This document shows, piece by piece, positions 47,801 through 55,270 of a DNA stretch of 64,000 nt. The translations under genes were made by a program, and so were the position numbers. The stretch's first letter is position 1; the number at the start of each line of letters is the position of its first letter. The stretch spans positions 710,001-774,000 of the forward strand of contig NW_022145555.1 of assembly GCF_000002235.5 (NCBI RefSeq). The letters run 5' to 3'. The DNA is from Strongylocentrotus purpuratus. Lineage: Eukaryota; Echinodermata; Echinoidea; Camarodonta; Strongylocentrotidae. Below the pieces are notes generated by a model that did not search any database, was not told where the DNA came from, and saw nothing but the letters and a program-made list of their open reading frames with translations.

Positions 47801-49844
47801 TGGCAGCGAATCGGAAAGCTACGACGAAGAACCAAAGAGGAATGTAGTTACCACAGCGAGAAAGTAAGTACACACATGTACATAAAGTATTTCAAGGGAC
47901 CAGTCACACAAAAAGATAATTTGTGTACATTAAATATGTATAAAATCCCATAAAATTTTTCTTTTTCCCCCGATTTGTTTTCTTTTCTTTTCATCCTGAT
48001 TTTACCCCTATTCTCTTGATTTTCCCTTATTTTCCCTATTATTCCCTTTTTTATATTCCACATACAAAGAATCTTGCGCTACGATTGGTCAAAAGTAAAT
48101 CATGTGATGAAAGATAGTTCGCCCATCATTAATGGGACGAAAAGTTTGTTGCACTGTGTAGATAGTAGTACTATCTACACAGTGCAATGCACTTTCAAGG
48201 AAGATTGTATATGTTGCGTATACGTACGTACGTAAGTACTGCCTGCACTGTATGTATCGTACACCGTTTGCTAGCTGTTAATTAATGATTTGTTGCTCTA
48301 AAATGACGGAAGAAGTGAAATATTTCTGATGTGGAAGACACTATGAATATGACTGACAAAGAAAGCGGACAAAATATACAGTTCCTCAGGTAGACAAAGG
48401 AACATCCCTTCACTGCTATTATGTAAAAAGGTGAATATGCATGTGACACCTGTTCTACACATTTTGTACATAATAGCAGTGGAGGGATGTTCCTTTGTCT
48501 ACCTGAAGAACTGTATATTTTGTCCGCTTTCTTTGTCAGTCATGTTCATAGTGAGATAAAGCAAATAATCACCTTTTGGTTTCAGGCGATGGCAAACTAT
48601 CACTTCCTTGGCCATCTGAATGTATACGCTATCTTTCCTCTGCTTCACTTTGGAAAGATAGCTACATCAAGATCGCCTCGGAAGTGATAGTTTGTCCCAT
48701 CACCTTCACCAACGGTAATTATTTGCTTACTATCCAAAGAGGGATTAACCTTTTGACCCCTTTAATAACGCATGCCATATTAATATCAGTCCCTGTTTTG
48801 TGCGTTTGTAGGAATCGATGTTTCATGCCAACCATGACCTTAACGGCTACCATACAGAGAGGGATTAACCCGAGGGCACCGCTTCCCATACCCCATGCCA
48901 GCCAGGAAGACGATCTCAGGTAAGGATACTAGAAGGGATCCGGTAACTTTGTCACAGATTCTGAAACAAAATCCTGGATTTAGCTGCAATGATAACTACA
49001 TGTATAAATCTTTAGGTCAGTCAGGAACCCCATGACTTTTACAAGCCGATCACCTGTCTGATTATCAAGATATTGGGGAAAACGAGTATGGTAAAACCAG
49101 TCACTCAAAGGTTTAACTTTTTTTGAGGCACTTCTTGATCATTTTGTAGCGCAATTTTTTTAGGGCCTCAATATAACACCATATCACAGACACTGATAAC
49201 ACGTAGAGCCGTGCATCTCAGATTTAATATTGTTAAACGATCCCTTTAAATCATCTATGGTACAGCCCATGAACAGTGATGGCAAGATTATCTTGTGTTT
49301 ACTAATTCCATGTCTTTGAGTTTGAACTATTTGAAATGTACTGGGGACCCAAGACTGGTTAATGGGTAAGGTCTCAAAGATAGCAGCAGTACTATTGCTT
49401 AATGCCATACTGTACTAGAAGCACTACCACAAAATCTCCTCTAGCGCTATCTCAGCCAGTTGTTGCAGTTTTGTCCCGTAACTCGCTGCTTCCAAAGCTG
49501 CGCTGTTGGTTCTCGCATCAAGTGCTCCGTCTGCGAAGTGGAGATTATGCATTGTTTATATAGCAAGTTGACCATTAGATTCCACTGTGCAATAAACAGT
49601 ACGCTAGGGCAAACAGTTCAGCAGTTCAGTATCGCTTTAAAAATATGTGTCAAGTGTTCAAAAGGACTTGCCTTTCTGTCTTTATATTTTCAATAACATG
49701 CAGAGTGATTGACCCATATTCATTAATGCGCTTCTTCTTTTTTTCTTCTTCAGATCTGCAGCGAAGGCTGTCAAACTCTCCACTGACATTGTCGGTAGCA
49801 AGACCAAGGAAAAAGTCATCGACTACTTCGACATGACTGGTTAG
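26514..49844 (+). CDS. NFX1: NFX1 orthologue, complete (18 coding exons)
   Basis: Nuclear NF-X1-type zinc-finger protein. Human NFX1 represses X-box promoters and the telomerase gene, and has RNA-linked functions. Exons: 26514-27789, 30599-30838, 31942-32091, 33771-33870, 34366-34574, 36488-36711, 38702-38810, 39410-39609, 39959-40063, 40360-40479, 41822-41910, 42372-42476, 43310-43351, 44483-44575, 45489-45555, 47718-47863, 48812-48919 and 49754-49844. They total 3474 nt: 1157 codons plus stop, all in phase. Layout: Arg/Gly-rich N-terminus (RGG blocks about 162-190 and 223-240), RING-type finger (about 383-445), about eight NF-X1 cysteine/histidine repeats (about 450-910), R3H domain (about 1024-1100) and a KVIDYFD-type C-terminus typical of NFX1. 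The R3H domain and this tail favour NFX1 over NFXL1. Two in-frame TAG codons immediately before the ATG fix the start. I see no obvious PABP-binding PAM2 motif in the N-terminus. Confidence 0.96.
28105..30333 (+). mobile_element. CCTCCG/151-bp-repeat element, copy 1 (interrupted)
   Basis: Starts TATGCCTCCGTTACGAAGTAGCCGGAGGCAT and ends GCTCTATGACGGAGGCATC...GAATTCCATCTAG. Repeat units start at 28203, 28354, 28505 and 28653. Interrupted by a LINE at about 28775-30181. The same element is seen uninterrupted at 45808-46934. Confidence 0.85.
28775..30181 (+). mobile_element. 5'-truncated non-LTR retrotransposon
   Basis: Reverse-transcriptase remnants in order: [20 protein letters not shown] (from about 28841), then after a frameshift [14 protein letters not shown] (28917 on) and a thumb-like stretch with [16 protein letters not shown]. 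After two stops near 29239 comes the typical C-terminal tail with [20 protein letters not shown] and [14 protein letters not shown], ending at 29763. An A-rich AAATAAA tail closes it at about 30150-30181. It is a dead copy; the FADD box and VPQG motif identify the RT family. Confidence 0.88.
30599..30838 (+). CDS. NFX1: NFX1 exon 2 (end of RING, first NF-X1 repeats)
   Basis: [12 protein letters not shown] completes the [24 protein letters not shown] follows, then CGEVC and [19 protein letters not shown], the first canonical NF-X1 repeat. Acceptor is ctgacag, donor gtgagt. Confidence 0.97.
31349..31916. mobile_element. MITE with GTATTTGCCGGCG ends, NFX1 intron 2
   Basis: Left end ATACAGTATTTGCCGGCGATAAGGCCGC is the inverted counterpart of right end GGCCTTTACGCCGGCAAATACGGTAT. 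The interior is AT-rich and has no coding frame of note. Confidence 0.8.
31942..32091 (+). CDS. NFX1: NFX1 exon 3
   Basis: Encodes [20 protein letters not shown], then [20 protein letters not shown] and SPCEETVLQ, one NF-X1 repeat. Acceptor is ttttag, donor gtcggt. Confidence 0.96.
32118..32396. mobile_element. GTGTTTCACAAAG MITE, NFX1 intron 3
   Basis: Inverted ends of about 70 bp: GGGTGTTTCACAAAGAATAAGATCAACTTTAAGTTGGACTTAACTATGGCA faces its reverse complement at 32335-32396. Partial relatives lie at 33345-33385, 37213-37860 and 50463-50763. Confidence 0.85.
33490..33712 (+). repeat. GACCACCTGTATAGAAAGACCA repeat, copy 1
   Basis: Internally repetitive ACCACCTG..AAAGACCA units. The block order matches 44035-44219, in NFX1 intron 13. 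Ends about 60 nt before the exon 4 acceptor. Confidence 0.75.
33771..33870 (+). CDS. NFX1: NFX1 exon 4
   Basis: Encodes [20 protein letters not shown], then [12 protein letters not shown]. This is the linker-like segment that in human NFX1 carries CYCGSTSRDVLCG. Acceptor is atttcag, donor gtaagt. Confidence 0.95.
34366..34574 (+). CDS. NFX1: NFX1 exon 5
   Basis: Encodes [20 protein letters not shown], then [11 protein letters not shown] and [20 protein letters not shown]: one complete NF-X1 repeat and the start of the next. Donor is gtaagt. Confidence 0.96.
35273..35490. mobile_element. Palindromic MITE, copy 1 (NFX1 intron 5)
   Basis: Near-perfect inverted repeat: AAATATACAGTTCCTCAGGTAGACAAAGGAACATCCCTTC... 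faces its complement, with CTGTTCTACACATTTTTACATAATAGCAG at the centre. The left outer end is missing compared with copy 2. Confidence 0.85.
36488..36711 (+). CDS. NFX1: NFX1 exon 6
   Basis: Encodes [20 protein letters not shown], then [13 protein letters not shown] and [20 protein letters not shown]. It ends in phase 0 at CV before gtaagt, and its acceptor is gacag. Confidence 0.96.
37250..37780. mobile_element. Element nested in a GTGTTTCACAAAG MITE
   Basis: Ends GGTACTATGTCCCTTTTGCA and TGCAAATGGGACGTAGTACC are inverted, and TTTAAA lies on both sides. The host MITE reads straight through once it is removed: GACTTTAAA...TTGGACTTAACTCTGGCAGGCC. Confidence 0.8.
38332..38427. repeat. Imperfect palindrome
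   Basis: ATGATGCACAGGTTT at the left faces AAACCTGTGCATCAT at the right. The arms continue imperfectly through GGATTGTGTGC/GCACACAATTCC. Confidence 0.75.
38702..38810 (+). CDS. NFX1: NFX1 exon 7
   Basis: Encodes [20 protein letters not shown], then [16 protein letters not shown]. Acceptor is ctttcag, donor gtaagt. Confidence 0.96.
39410..39609 (+). CDS. NFX1: NFX1 exon 8
   Basis: Encodes [20 protein letters not shown], then [20 protein letters not shown] and [12 protein letters not shown]. The FDELTCHCG and PPECTQTC equivalents are diagnostic of the family. Acceptor is atctag, donor gtgagt. Confidence 0.97.
39959..40063 (+). CDS. NFX1: NFX1 exon 9
   Basis: 35 codons in phase 0: [20 protein letters not shown], then [15 protein letters not shown]. 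Acceptor is ttgcag, donor gtaagt. Confidence 0.97.
40360..40479 (+). CDS. NFX1: NFX1 exon 10
   Basis: 40 codons in phase 0: [20 protein letters not shown], then [20 protein letters not shown]. Its last 36 nt and the donor are tandemly copied at 40533-40575 (see findings). Confidence 0.97.
40444..40625 (+). repeat. Tandem duplication of NFX1 exon 10 3' end
   Basis: Two head-to-tail copies of an about 89-bp unit, starting at 40444 and 40533. Each holds GGCTGGCCGTGTCCTCAG.T, a GTAAGT donor, CTTCAGACACTAT and GTATACCAC/GTTATACCAC. The copies differ by scattered substitutions and a few indels. Confidence 0.9.
41041..41649 (+). mobile_element. CAGAGATGCCAAC-ended DNA transposon relic (NFX1 intron 10)
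   Basis: Inverted ends CAGAGATGCCAAC / GTTGGCATCTCTG with AAAACT directly repeated on both flanks. Inside, 41372-41480 reads [20 protein letters not shown] and, after a frame change, HAFCTIC, resembling the N-terminus and BED-type finger of hAT-like transposases. The rest is degraded, with a 40-base T run. Confidence 0.7.
41822..41910 (+). CDS. NFX1: NFX1 exon 11
   Basis: Encodes [20 protein letters not shown], then SDGINKALQ. This is the last cysteine pair region before the helical linker to R3H. Donor is gtaagt. Confidence 0.95.
42372..42476 (+). CDS. NFX1: NFX1 exon 12
   Basis: Encodes [20 protein letters not shown], then [14 protein letters not shown], with Lys and Arg split at the two ends. 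It matches the human segment containing VEISKL. Its last 39 nt recur at 42649-42687. Confidence 0.95.
42481..42645. repeat. GAT/GATG microsatellite
   Basis: About 160 bp of (GAT)n with GGTG interruptions, beginning directly at the exon 12 donor. Open frames across it (poly-His, poly-Ser) are artefacts. Confidence 0.97.
42649..42687 (+). other. NFX1: Candidate in-frame microexon copied from NFX1 exon 12
   Basis: 39 nt identical to the last 39 nt of exon 12 except for two C-to-T changes. It is preceded by ttgcag and followed by gtaaat. Spliced between exons 12 and 13 it would add 13 residues ([13 protein letters not shown]) without changing frame. The upstream GAT repeat offers no polypyrimidine tract, so use is uncertain. 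Confidence 0.4.
43310..43351 (+). CDS. NFX1: NFX1 exon 13
   Basis: 42 nt encoding [13 protein letters not shown] between split codons, equivalent to LECDEECSALERK in human NFX1. Acceptor is atcag, donor gtgagt. Confidence 0.93.
44035..44219 (+). repeat. GACCACCTGTATAGAAAGACCA repeat, copy 2
   Basis: Same orientation and order as 33490-33712: ACCACCTGTATAGAAAGACCACC, TGTAAAGACCAC, TTGAAAC.TGTACTAAA, then ACAGGTTCCG.TGTA. Confidence 0.75.
44483..44575 (+). CDS. NFX1: NFX1 exon 14
   Basis: Encodes [20 protein letters not shown], then [10 protein letters not shown]. Acceptor is ttttag after a good pyrimidine tract; donor is gtattc, weaker than the others in this gene. Confidence 0.93.
45489..45555 (+). 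CDS. NFX1: NFX1 exon 15 (start of R3H)
   Basis: Encodes [20 protein letters not shown] followed by QS in phase 0, the first helix of the R3H domain. Acceptor is gacacag, donor gtaagc. Confidence 0.94.
45808..46934 (+). mobile_element. CCTCCG/151-bp-repeat element, copy 2 (intact)
   Basis: Ends CCTCCGTTACGAAGTAGCCGGAGGCAT and ATGACGGAGGCATC...TTCCATCTAG. It contains six tandem units beginning TGATCGCGTTATCT (or its decayed form) at 45904, 46055, 46206, 46357, 46508 and 46658, spacing 151 bp (the last 150). Because 151 is not a multiple of 3, the short look-alike open frames shift from unit to unit and are not a protein. It lies in NFX1 intron 15. Confidence 0.9.
47160..47440 (+). repeat. SINE with tRNA-like head
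   Basis: The head GTATCGTGGTGGAGTGGATATGTCACCGGACTGTGGATCACAAGG...CAAGTTCCACC is tRNA-like. The body CCTTAAGCAAGATATTAATCTACATTTGCCACATTCGACCCA matches 15896-16130. Confidence 0.7.
47464..47570 (+). repeat. Pyrimidine-rich direct repeat, left of R3H exon
   Basis: TTTTTCCCCCGATTTG, TTTTCATCCTGATTTTACCCC, TATTCTCTTGATTTTTCCC and TATTATTCCC occur in this order here and again at 47954-48051. Confidence 0.9.
47718..47863 (+). CDS. NFX1: NFX1 exon 16 (R3H core)
   Basis: Encodes [20 protein letters not shown], then [20 protein letters not shown]. The Arg-x3-His signature is in RRIIH. The exon is flanked by two nearly identical pyrimidine-rich direct repeats (47464-47570 and 47954-48051). Confidence 0.96.
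47954..48051 (+). repeat. Pyrimidine-rich direct repeat, right of R3H exon
   Basis: Nearly identical to 47464-47570, in the same orientation. The main difference is a one-base shorter T run. Confidence 0.9.
48149..48187. repeat. Perfect 17-bp-arm palindrome
   Basis: Arms TTGCACTGTGTAGATAG and CTATCTACACAGTGCAA around a 5-nt loop. In NFX1 intron 16, 150 bp before the palindromic MITE. Confidence 0.95.
48339..48553. mobile_element. Palindromic MITE, copy 2 (NFX1 intron 16)
   Basis: Full-length relative of 35273-35490, with outer ends CTATGAATATGACTGACAAAGAAAGCGGACAAAATATACAG facing their complement. Confidence 0.88.
48812..48919 (+). CDS. NFX1: NFX1 exon 17
   Basis: Encodes [20 protein letters not shown], then [15 protein letters not shown], like the PPPPIPHHRHQSD region of human NFX1. 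A related stretch, AGAGGGATTAACC, occurs about 100 bp upstream (48738-48750) and may be a small local duplication. Confidence 0.93.
48935..49230 (+). repeat. Dispersed repeat C, copy 1 (NFX1 intron 17)
   Basis: Reads through AAATCCTGGATTTAGCT, ATGACTTTTACAAGCC, GATTATCAAGATATT, GTAAAACCAGTCA, ATATCACAGACACTGATAACACGTAG. An inverted copy is at 59305-59650. Confidence 0.8.
49754..49844 (+). CDS. NFX1: NFX1 exon 18 (C-terminus and stop)
   Basis: Encodes [20 protein letters not shown], then VIDYFDMTG and TAG, matching the human ending PIIDYFDVQD. The acceptor has a strong T-rich tract (ttcttcttcag). Confidence 0.96.
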
Positions 49845-50305
49845 CTCATACCCAGTCTTTCAAAGATGGAATTTGCACATACTGGCACCAGATCAAGTGA
49901 AAAAGAACTTTTCTGTTGGTAGGGATTCTTCTAGGATTTGGCATTATATAAGTGTAATATTCTCATAGTGATATTTAAGTATTTTATTGTTTTTATGTTT
50001 CCGGGTTGTCCGTACGTCCCGTTCTCGTGATCTCACTTTTGAAGCTATTGAGAGCTAAATCACTCTTACAGCTCCGTTAATTTGTGCTCAGACTGAAACC
50101 TGATATCCTGGCATGCTTCTTCTTTTCTTCTTGACTTACATGTACTAAATACCATAAAAAAGATCTCAATATGTAGTTTATAATAATAATTCCTCCAATT
50201 TTTCTTCTATTACATGGTGTACCACAAGGTTCTATCCTAGGTCCCCTACTGTTTTTTAATTTACATTACCGGTAATGATCTTACGCACACACAAAAAAAT
50301 CTCGG

Positions 50306-50341
<36 letters not shown>

Positions 50342-50462
50342 GGCGAAAAAGAGGGATAAGGTTAATACACGAGGGCGGTTTATACAACGTTAATTACGGT
50401 AGGAGAAACAGGTTGGAGATGTTTCCAGAGAGCTCTTCCTACAAGAAGTGCCGGGGGGGGGG

Positions 50463-50763
50463 GGGGGGTGTTTCACAAAGATCCTAAATAGAACTTAATT
50501 CTAAGTTGGACTCTAAAATTATGTACAGCCATTTTTACCCTAAAATAATATATATTTGTAAACAGAAATTCAAGTATTCAAGTATCAAGAAACATGTAAT
50601 CTTCTTGATAATAGAAAATAAGAAAGTTTTGAATCAACATTTAAAGCCTTTTAAAATTACTTTTACCAGTACACAATATTTTCAAAGATGCTAACAGCCT
50701 TCCATGATTTTTAAGTCTAACTTAGAGATAAGTTCAACTTAAAATCGTTGTGAAACTCCCCCC
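50463..50763. mobile_element. GTGTTTCACAAAG-type MITE
   Basis: Left GGGTGTTTCACAAAGATCCTAAATAGAACTTAATTCTAAG faces right CTTAGAGATAAGTTCAACTTAAAATCGTTGTGAAACTCCCCCC. Confidence 0.8.
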
Positions 50764-51878
50764 TGGTGTCATATTTACCAAATTCTTTCAAATGCAGAGT
50801 TTAAATTTTGTAAACTGTATAACCTGCTCTGTTTGCATACAGATAATTTTGCAGATGACAGGCGCGCAGACAATTTTTGCAAGTAGTTTTCATGCTCTTT
50901 AAAACAGGCTACTTACAATACATGTTCGCACATGCTCTACCATCAGATTTTGCACGTTTCCAATTAGTGAGTCTACAACAATATGCGGAATTTGTGTAAA
51001 TGAGACTGTTGCAAGAATAATTGATAATAATACAGTAGTACACTAGATTGTCTCATGGTGCTTTACTCTCTGGTGCTATGGATGACTATGTTATATACCT
51101 ACTCAACTTATTCTTTGCATGGTAGATCTGTTGTTCTATGTGTATATTGAATGTGTTGACAAAAGTCCTGACCAATCCATAAATCATACAAGTTAAGAAG
51201 TTTCTTTTCTTTCATTTAATACTTTTCTTTTTAGTATTTTGGGCTTTCCTGTTTATTCCCCTTTCCTTCTTTTCCATGTTGACCGTGTTAGATTTGCATT
51301 TTCGCATGGAGTATTATTTTGCTGCTGTAAGGTTTATACCTGCACGTGTTGTGGTCAGTAAAGAAGGGATGCATGCCAATTTTCCTGATAGAAATTTCTT
51401 GAATTAAATTTGTTTTGTTTGGTTTAACAGGGAGTGATAATAGTAAAGGTAAATTTACATGTAAGACCGTGTGGCGTACTCTACAATGTTTTTTCTTCTG
51501 CTTTCATTAAAGAGATAGGATGAAAATATCTCTTCATCTGAATCCCTTATGTTCTTTTGGCATAGATTAAGTACACCATTAACAGGTATAGAAGTATGCC
51601 AACTTCTTTTTTTTTCCTCTCCCCCCCCCCCCTTGTGTGTTACAGAAGTTTTAAAGTAAATTCATTTAAAATTATGACCTTTCATAGAAGGAACTTTCTT
51701 TTAGTGACTTTGATGAATTACAATATATGAAATGTTTAGCTTTTCTTTGAGTTTTGTTGTACTTCAAGTTCAAGTATACTCTGTGTTCAAGTCTTTCGAG
51801 GAAAAGAATGTCGACCCATAGTTTATCAAGTTTGATTTATCACGACACTTAACTAAGTAGGGCCTTATTTCATAAATG

Positions 51879-52292
51879 CAGAGCTGCCAACCATTCCGTT
51901 TTTGCCGAAATTACTCCGTTTTTTTCTTCAAATTACGGGATTACGTTTTTTCTTCATAAAATACTTTTTTTTTTTTTACACACCACACGTCAAACAACTG
52001 CCCTAAAATGGTGATTTGATCACAAATTCGATAGAAAACTAATTTTAAAACATAATTGAAGAGAAAAATATTCTCAAAAAAGAATGAAATGCCGATAATA
52101 CCAAAATAAACCAAAACAAAAATACCTGCTTGTAAAGAAAAAAACAGCATGAGGAATGAACATTTCTGCATTGGAAGTGTGTCGCGCGTGGTTGTAAGTT
52201 TTGTTTTCATGAATTCCTTTTTTTTTGCTTAAAATTCCTTTTTTTTTGCCATCATGATTCCCTTTTTTGGTCGCACAAGGTTGACATCTCTG
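51879..52292. mobile_element. CAGAGCTGCCAAC-ended element
   Basis: Ends CAGAGCTGCCAACC and GGTTGACATCTCTG, flanked on both sides by TAAATG. Interior is T-rich with no intact frame. Same family as 41041-41649. It would lie in the NFX1 3' UTR if the distal poly(A) site is used. Confidence 0.7.
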
Positions 52293-53241
52293 TAAATGTA
52301 TAACAAGTTCAATAATTGTACTAATTAAAATAATTGCATTTGATTGGATGTAAGCAAACTAATTCTACAATCGTGCAGATGCCTTTTACCTTATAAAACA
52401 GGGCCTTGGTATTGCTGTATTTGGTTTATAGTTACAACTTTCTTGTTTTCAAAGGATACCTTTTTGAGAGAAAATCAAAATAAATTGTCATGATGATATT
52501 AAAATTGTTCCTTGTCAAAGGATTATGAATGTATAGATTTGTTTGGCCTGTCCAGTTATTACATAAGAATCATCAATATAATTTAAGAAGAAAGTGTTGA
52601 AAAAAAGACATGCAAAGAAAACTAAAAGCAAATGTTACTCTCTCTTTATAGAATTTATTTACATTTGCCTTCATGCAAAGTAGAAAATACCATAGATTTA
52701 TTTTACACACACATTTACATCGAAGGATATGAAAGATTATTTGGACGGATACATCAAGCAGTCATTTTTATTTGAAAAAATCTTAATTTATACAAATGTT
52801 GTTTGCATTTAAAATCTTTGTTTGTACACGTGCATAGAATAAATTACAGCAAATGTGTCAGTAATAATGAAAGTTAATCAAGTTAATAACATCATTGTGC
52901 TTCAAGATTTCATTTCCTATGTTCAATAGTATACAACTAAAAGATGTTGTAAGCGATGTTGTGTTTGCCTTTGAAATTCCTGTTAACCACAGTACACGTT
53001 CGGATGAGATTTAAGTGAACTTGTACTTATGACGGTTTCGTGAAATGATGCTCTTATGTCTAAAATGTAATTCAAGATACAAGTAATTTCATGAACAACA
53101 TATTAATAAAGATAGATATCAGTTTCAATGAATGCGACAATGCCAAAATGTGCTTCTGTAGAAGAAGTCACTGGAGTGAGCTATCATTACTGATCGAACA
53201 ATATAAATTATTGAAGCATTTAACAGTGAGTAGTCCACTGC

Positions 53242-53523
53242 TTAAAGGGGAAGTCCACCCTGATATTATATTTTTGAACGACCCCTATATGACACATATC
53301 TATTCCATCATCAATAACCAAGAAAATGAGAGTTTATGACATTTTCTCTCTACAGAGCAAATTAGAGAGGAGCTCACAAGATATGTCAGTGTTGCCAATT
53401 CGTATTGTACTGATGACAACTCCAAATAGTTTTTATTTTTAATCAGATATTGCTCAAGCATTCACTAATTTGTTTCTCTCATTGTTATCAAAACTTAATA
53501 TCGGGGTGGACCTCCCCTTTAAA
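53242..53523. mobile_element. GGGGAAGTCCACCC MITE, copy 1
   Basis: TTAAAGGGGAAGTCCACCCTGATATT at the left faces AATATCGGGGTGGACCTCCCCTTTAAA at the right, about 280 bp in all. Confidence 0.85.
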
Positions 53524-54116
53524 TACAAACAGCAATCCTCTGCACTGTGACACCTCCATACATATGTATCTGTTCAAACTAGCTGTATCCAGTAGAAGTA
53601 ATATCAGTAACAACTCCCATATATACATACATGGGGAAAAGATTTGTCAAAATCAGATTAAGTATACTATTCAAATAGACATCTCCATTCAAACAACCGC
53701 AGTTATATAATATACAATATATATATTTATAATTATTTACAATATCGTACAAAATACTTACAGAGTAATCGTAAGAGCAGGAAAAGCCCAATTCTGTTGT
53801 ATGTTAAGATAGGGAGTAGTTTGCCAGAATTATTTATTAATGAGAAGATTACAAGATCCTGCTTCATCAAATGAAGAAGAATTGTGCTCAAATAGGTTTT
53901 ATGTTCGCCACACCTTAATGGCATTTAGGGAACTCGAGAAGTAGAGATATTGAATCCAGTAGCTTATTTCTGAGCACAACCTCGACACGCTGTTATTCAC
54001 TTGAAATTCAAAGGTGCCTTACATATTCCTTGTGTATGTGAAATTCCAGAACAAGATGTGAGGAAGGAAAAAAAACTTTTATTTTTCATGCAAGATTTGA
54101 TTTTGCTCATGGCCAA

Positions 54117-54122
54117 AATAAA
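54117..54122 (+). terminator. Candidate poly(A) signal
   Basis: AATAAA followed about 25-45 nt later by TTGGACTTTGTTGTGTACTTTTTT, the expected U/GU-rich downstream element. It would give NFX1 a 4.3-kb 3' UTR. Confidence 0.4.
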
Positions 54123-54184
54123 ATGAAAGTTACAAAATGTATTGGACTTTGTTGTGTACTTTTTTGTATGTTTGGGGCAGCAGT

Positions 54185-55270
54185 CTAAAGAAGGAGCTCA
54201 AGGGATGATAATAGAAAGCCATCGTTAACGGTATTCCCCTTTTTCCGGAGCTCTGTGATGGCACTTAAAAGACGGAGCTTGTGACACTATTATAGAAAAA
54301 CAATCGTTAGCAATAATCCCCATCTCTGGTAGAGTATGTGATGGCTGTTTAAAAAGGGAGCTTGTGAAACTAAATAGAAACCCAATCGTTATTAACGGTA
54401 ATCCCCTTTTGGTGGGTTTGCGGCGGTCATTTAAAGGGAAAGTCCACCCCCAAAATAAGTTTGTTTCGATAGAGGCAGAATAATAAGAAAATCAGGTGAG
54501 TGAAAGTTTGAGCAAATTCTGAATGAAAATAAGAAAGTTATGAATTATTGAAGTTGTGATCAATCAAATACAAATTGGCAACTCTGTGACTTATTATACG
54601 AGCTCTCCTTCATTTGCTTTGTGCATAATATTCCATAAAATCATGTTTTCTTCGTTATTGATGACGGAATATATACTTGTTCCTTGCAGGGGGAGTATAG
54701 AAACATATTTGCAATTATTATATTTAGGGTGCATGTATGGTTGAAATTTTTCTTGAGGGAAAATGAAAATTTTAGATTTTTTTAGTACTGAGCAAATGGA
54801 AGTTGAGCTCGCATGATACGTCATAGAGTTGCCAATTCGTGTTTGATTGATCACAACTTCAAAAATCCTAACTTCCTTATTTTTAATCGGAATTTGCTCA
54901 AACTTTCACTGACTTGTTTCTCTCATTTTTCTACTCCTATTAAAACTAACTTAATTTCAGGGTGGACTTCCCCTTTAAAGAGAGAGAGAGAGAGGGAGTT
55001 CATGAGACAGCAATGGAGACATGCTTGTTGAGTGTTAAGTTGTGCTCTCCAATTGTTAACGGTGATTCCCTTTTTTGGGGGGGTTTGTGATGGCATTAAA
55101 AAAGGGAGCTTGTGAAACTAAATAGAAACTTAATCGTTAACGGTAATCCCCCTTTTCTGTGGGTTTGCGGCGGTCATTTAAAAATGGAGGCATGTTTGTT
55201 GAGTGTCAAGTTGTTCTCTGCCTTTTCCGTGGGTTTGCGGCGGTCATTTAAAGAGAGAGAGAATGGGAGC
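54185..55270. repeat. About 80-bp tandem array downstream of CFAP69 stop
   Basis: Degenerate units of the form GGGAGCTTGTGAAACTAAATAGAAAC..AATCGTTAACGGTAATCCCCTTTT..GTGGGTTTGCGGCGGTCATTTAAA. Two units additionally carry copies of the last CFAP69 coding segment (about 54988-55047 and 55182-55222). Split by the MITE at 54430-54979. Confidence 0.8.
54430..54979. mobile_element. GGGAAAGTCCACCC MITE, copy 2
   Basis: TTTAAAGGGAAAGTCCACCCCCAAAATAAG...GAGTGAAAGTTTGAGCAAA faces its inverted partner ending GGGTGGACTTCCCCTTTAAA. The arms are about 170 bp. It is inserted inside the 54185-55270 tandem array. Confidence 0.85.

Larger units (their letters stand above)
49845..54140 (+). other. NFX1 3' UTR / downstream region
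   Basis: No coding exon is seen. Contents: a CCTCCG-element fragment (49997-50030), a short RT fragment reading [13 protein letters not shown] (50216-50260), a MITE (50463-50763), a CAGAG-ended element (51879-52292) and a MITE (53242-53523). AATAAA signals at 52479-52484 and 54117-54122 are candidates for NFX1 polyadenylation; the second is followed by GT-rich sequence. The boundary with the CFAP69 3' UTR is not visible. Confidence 0.5.
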
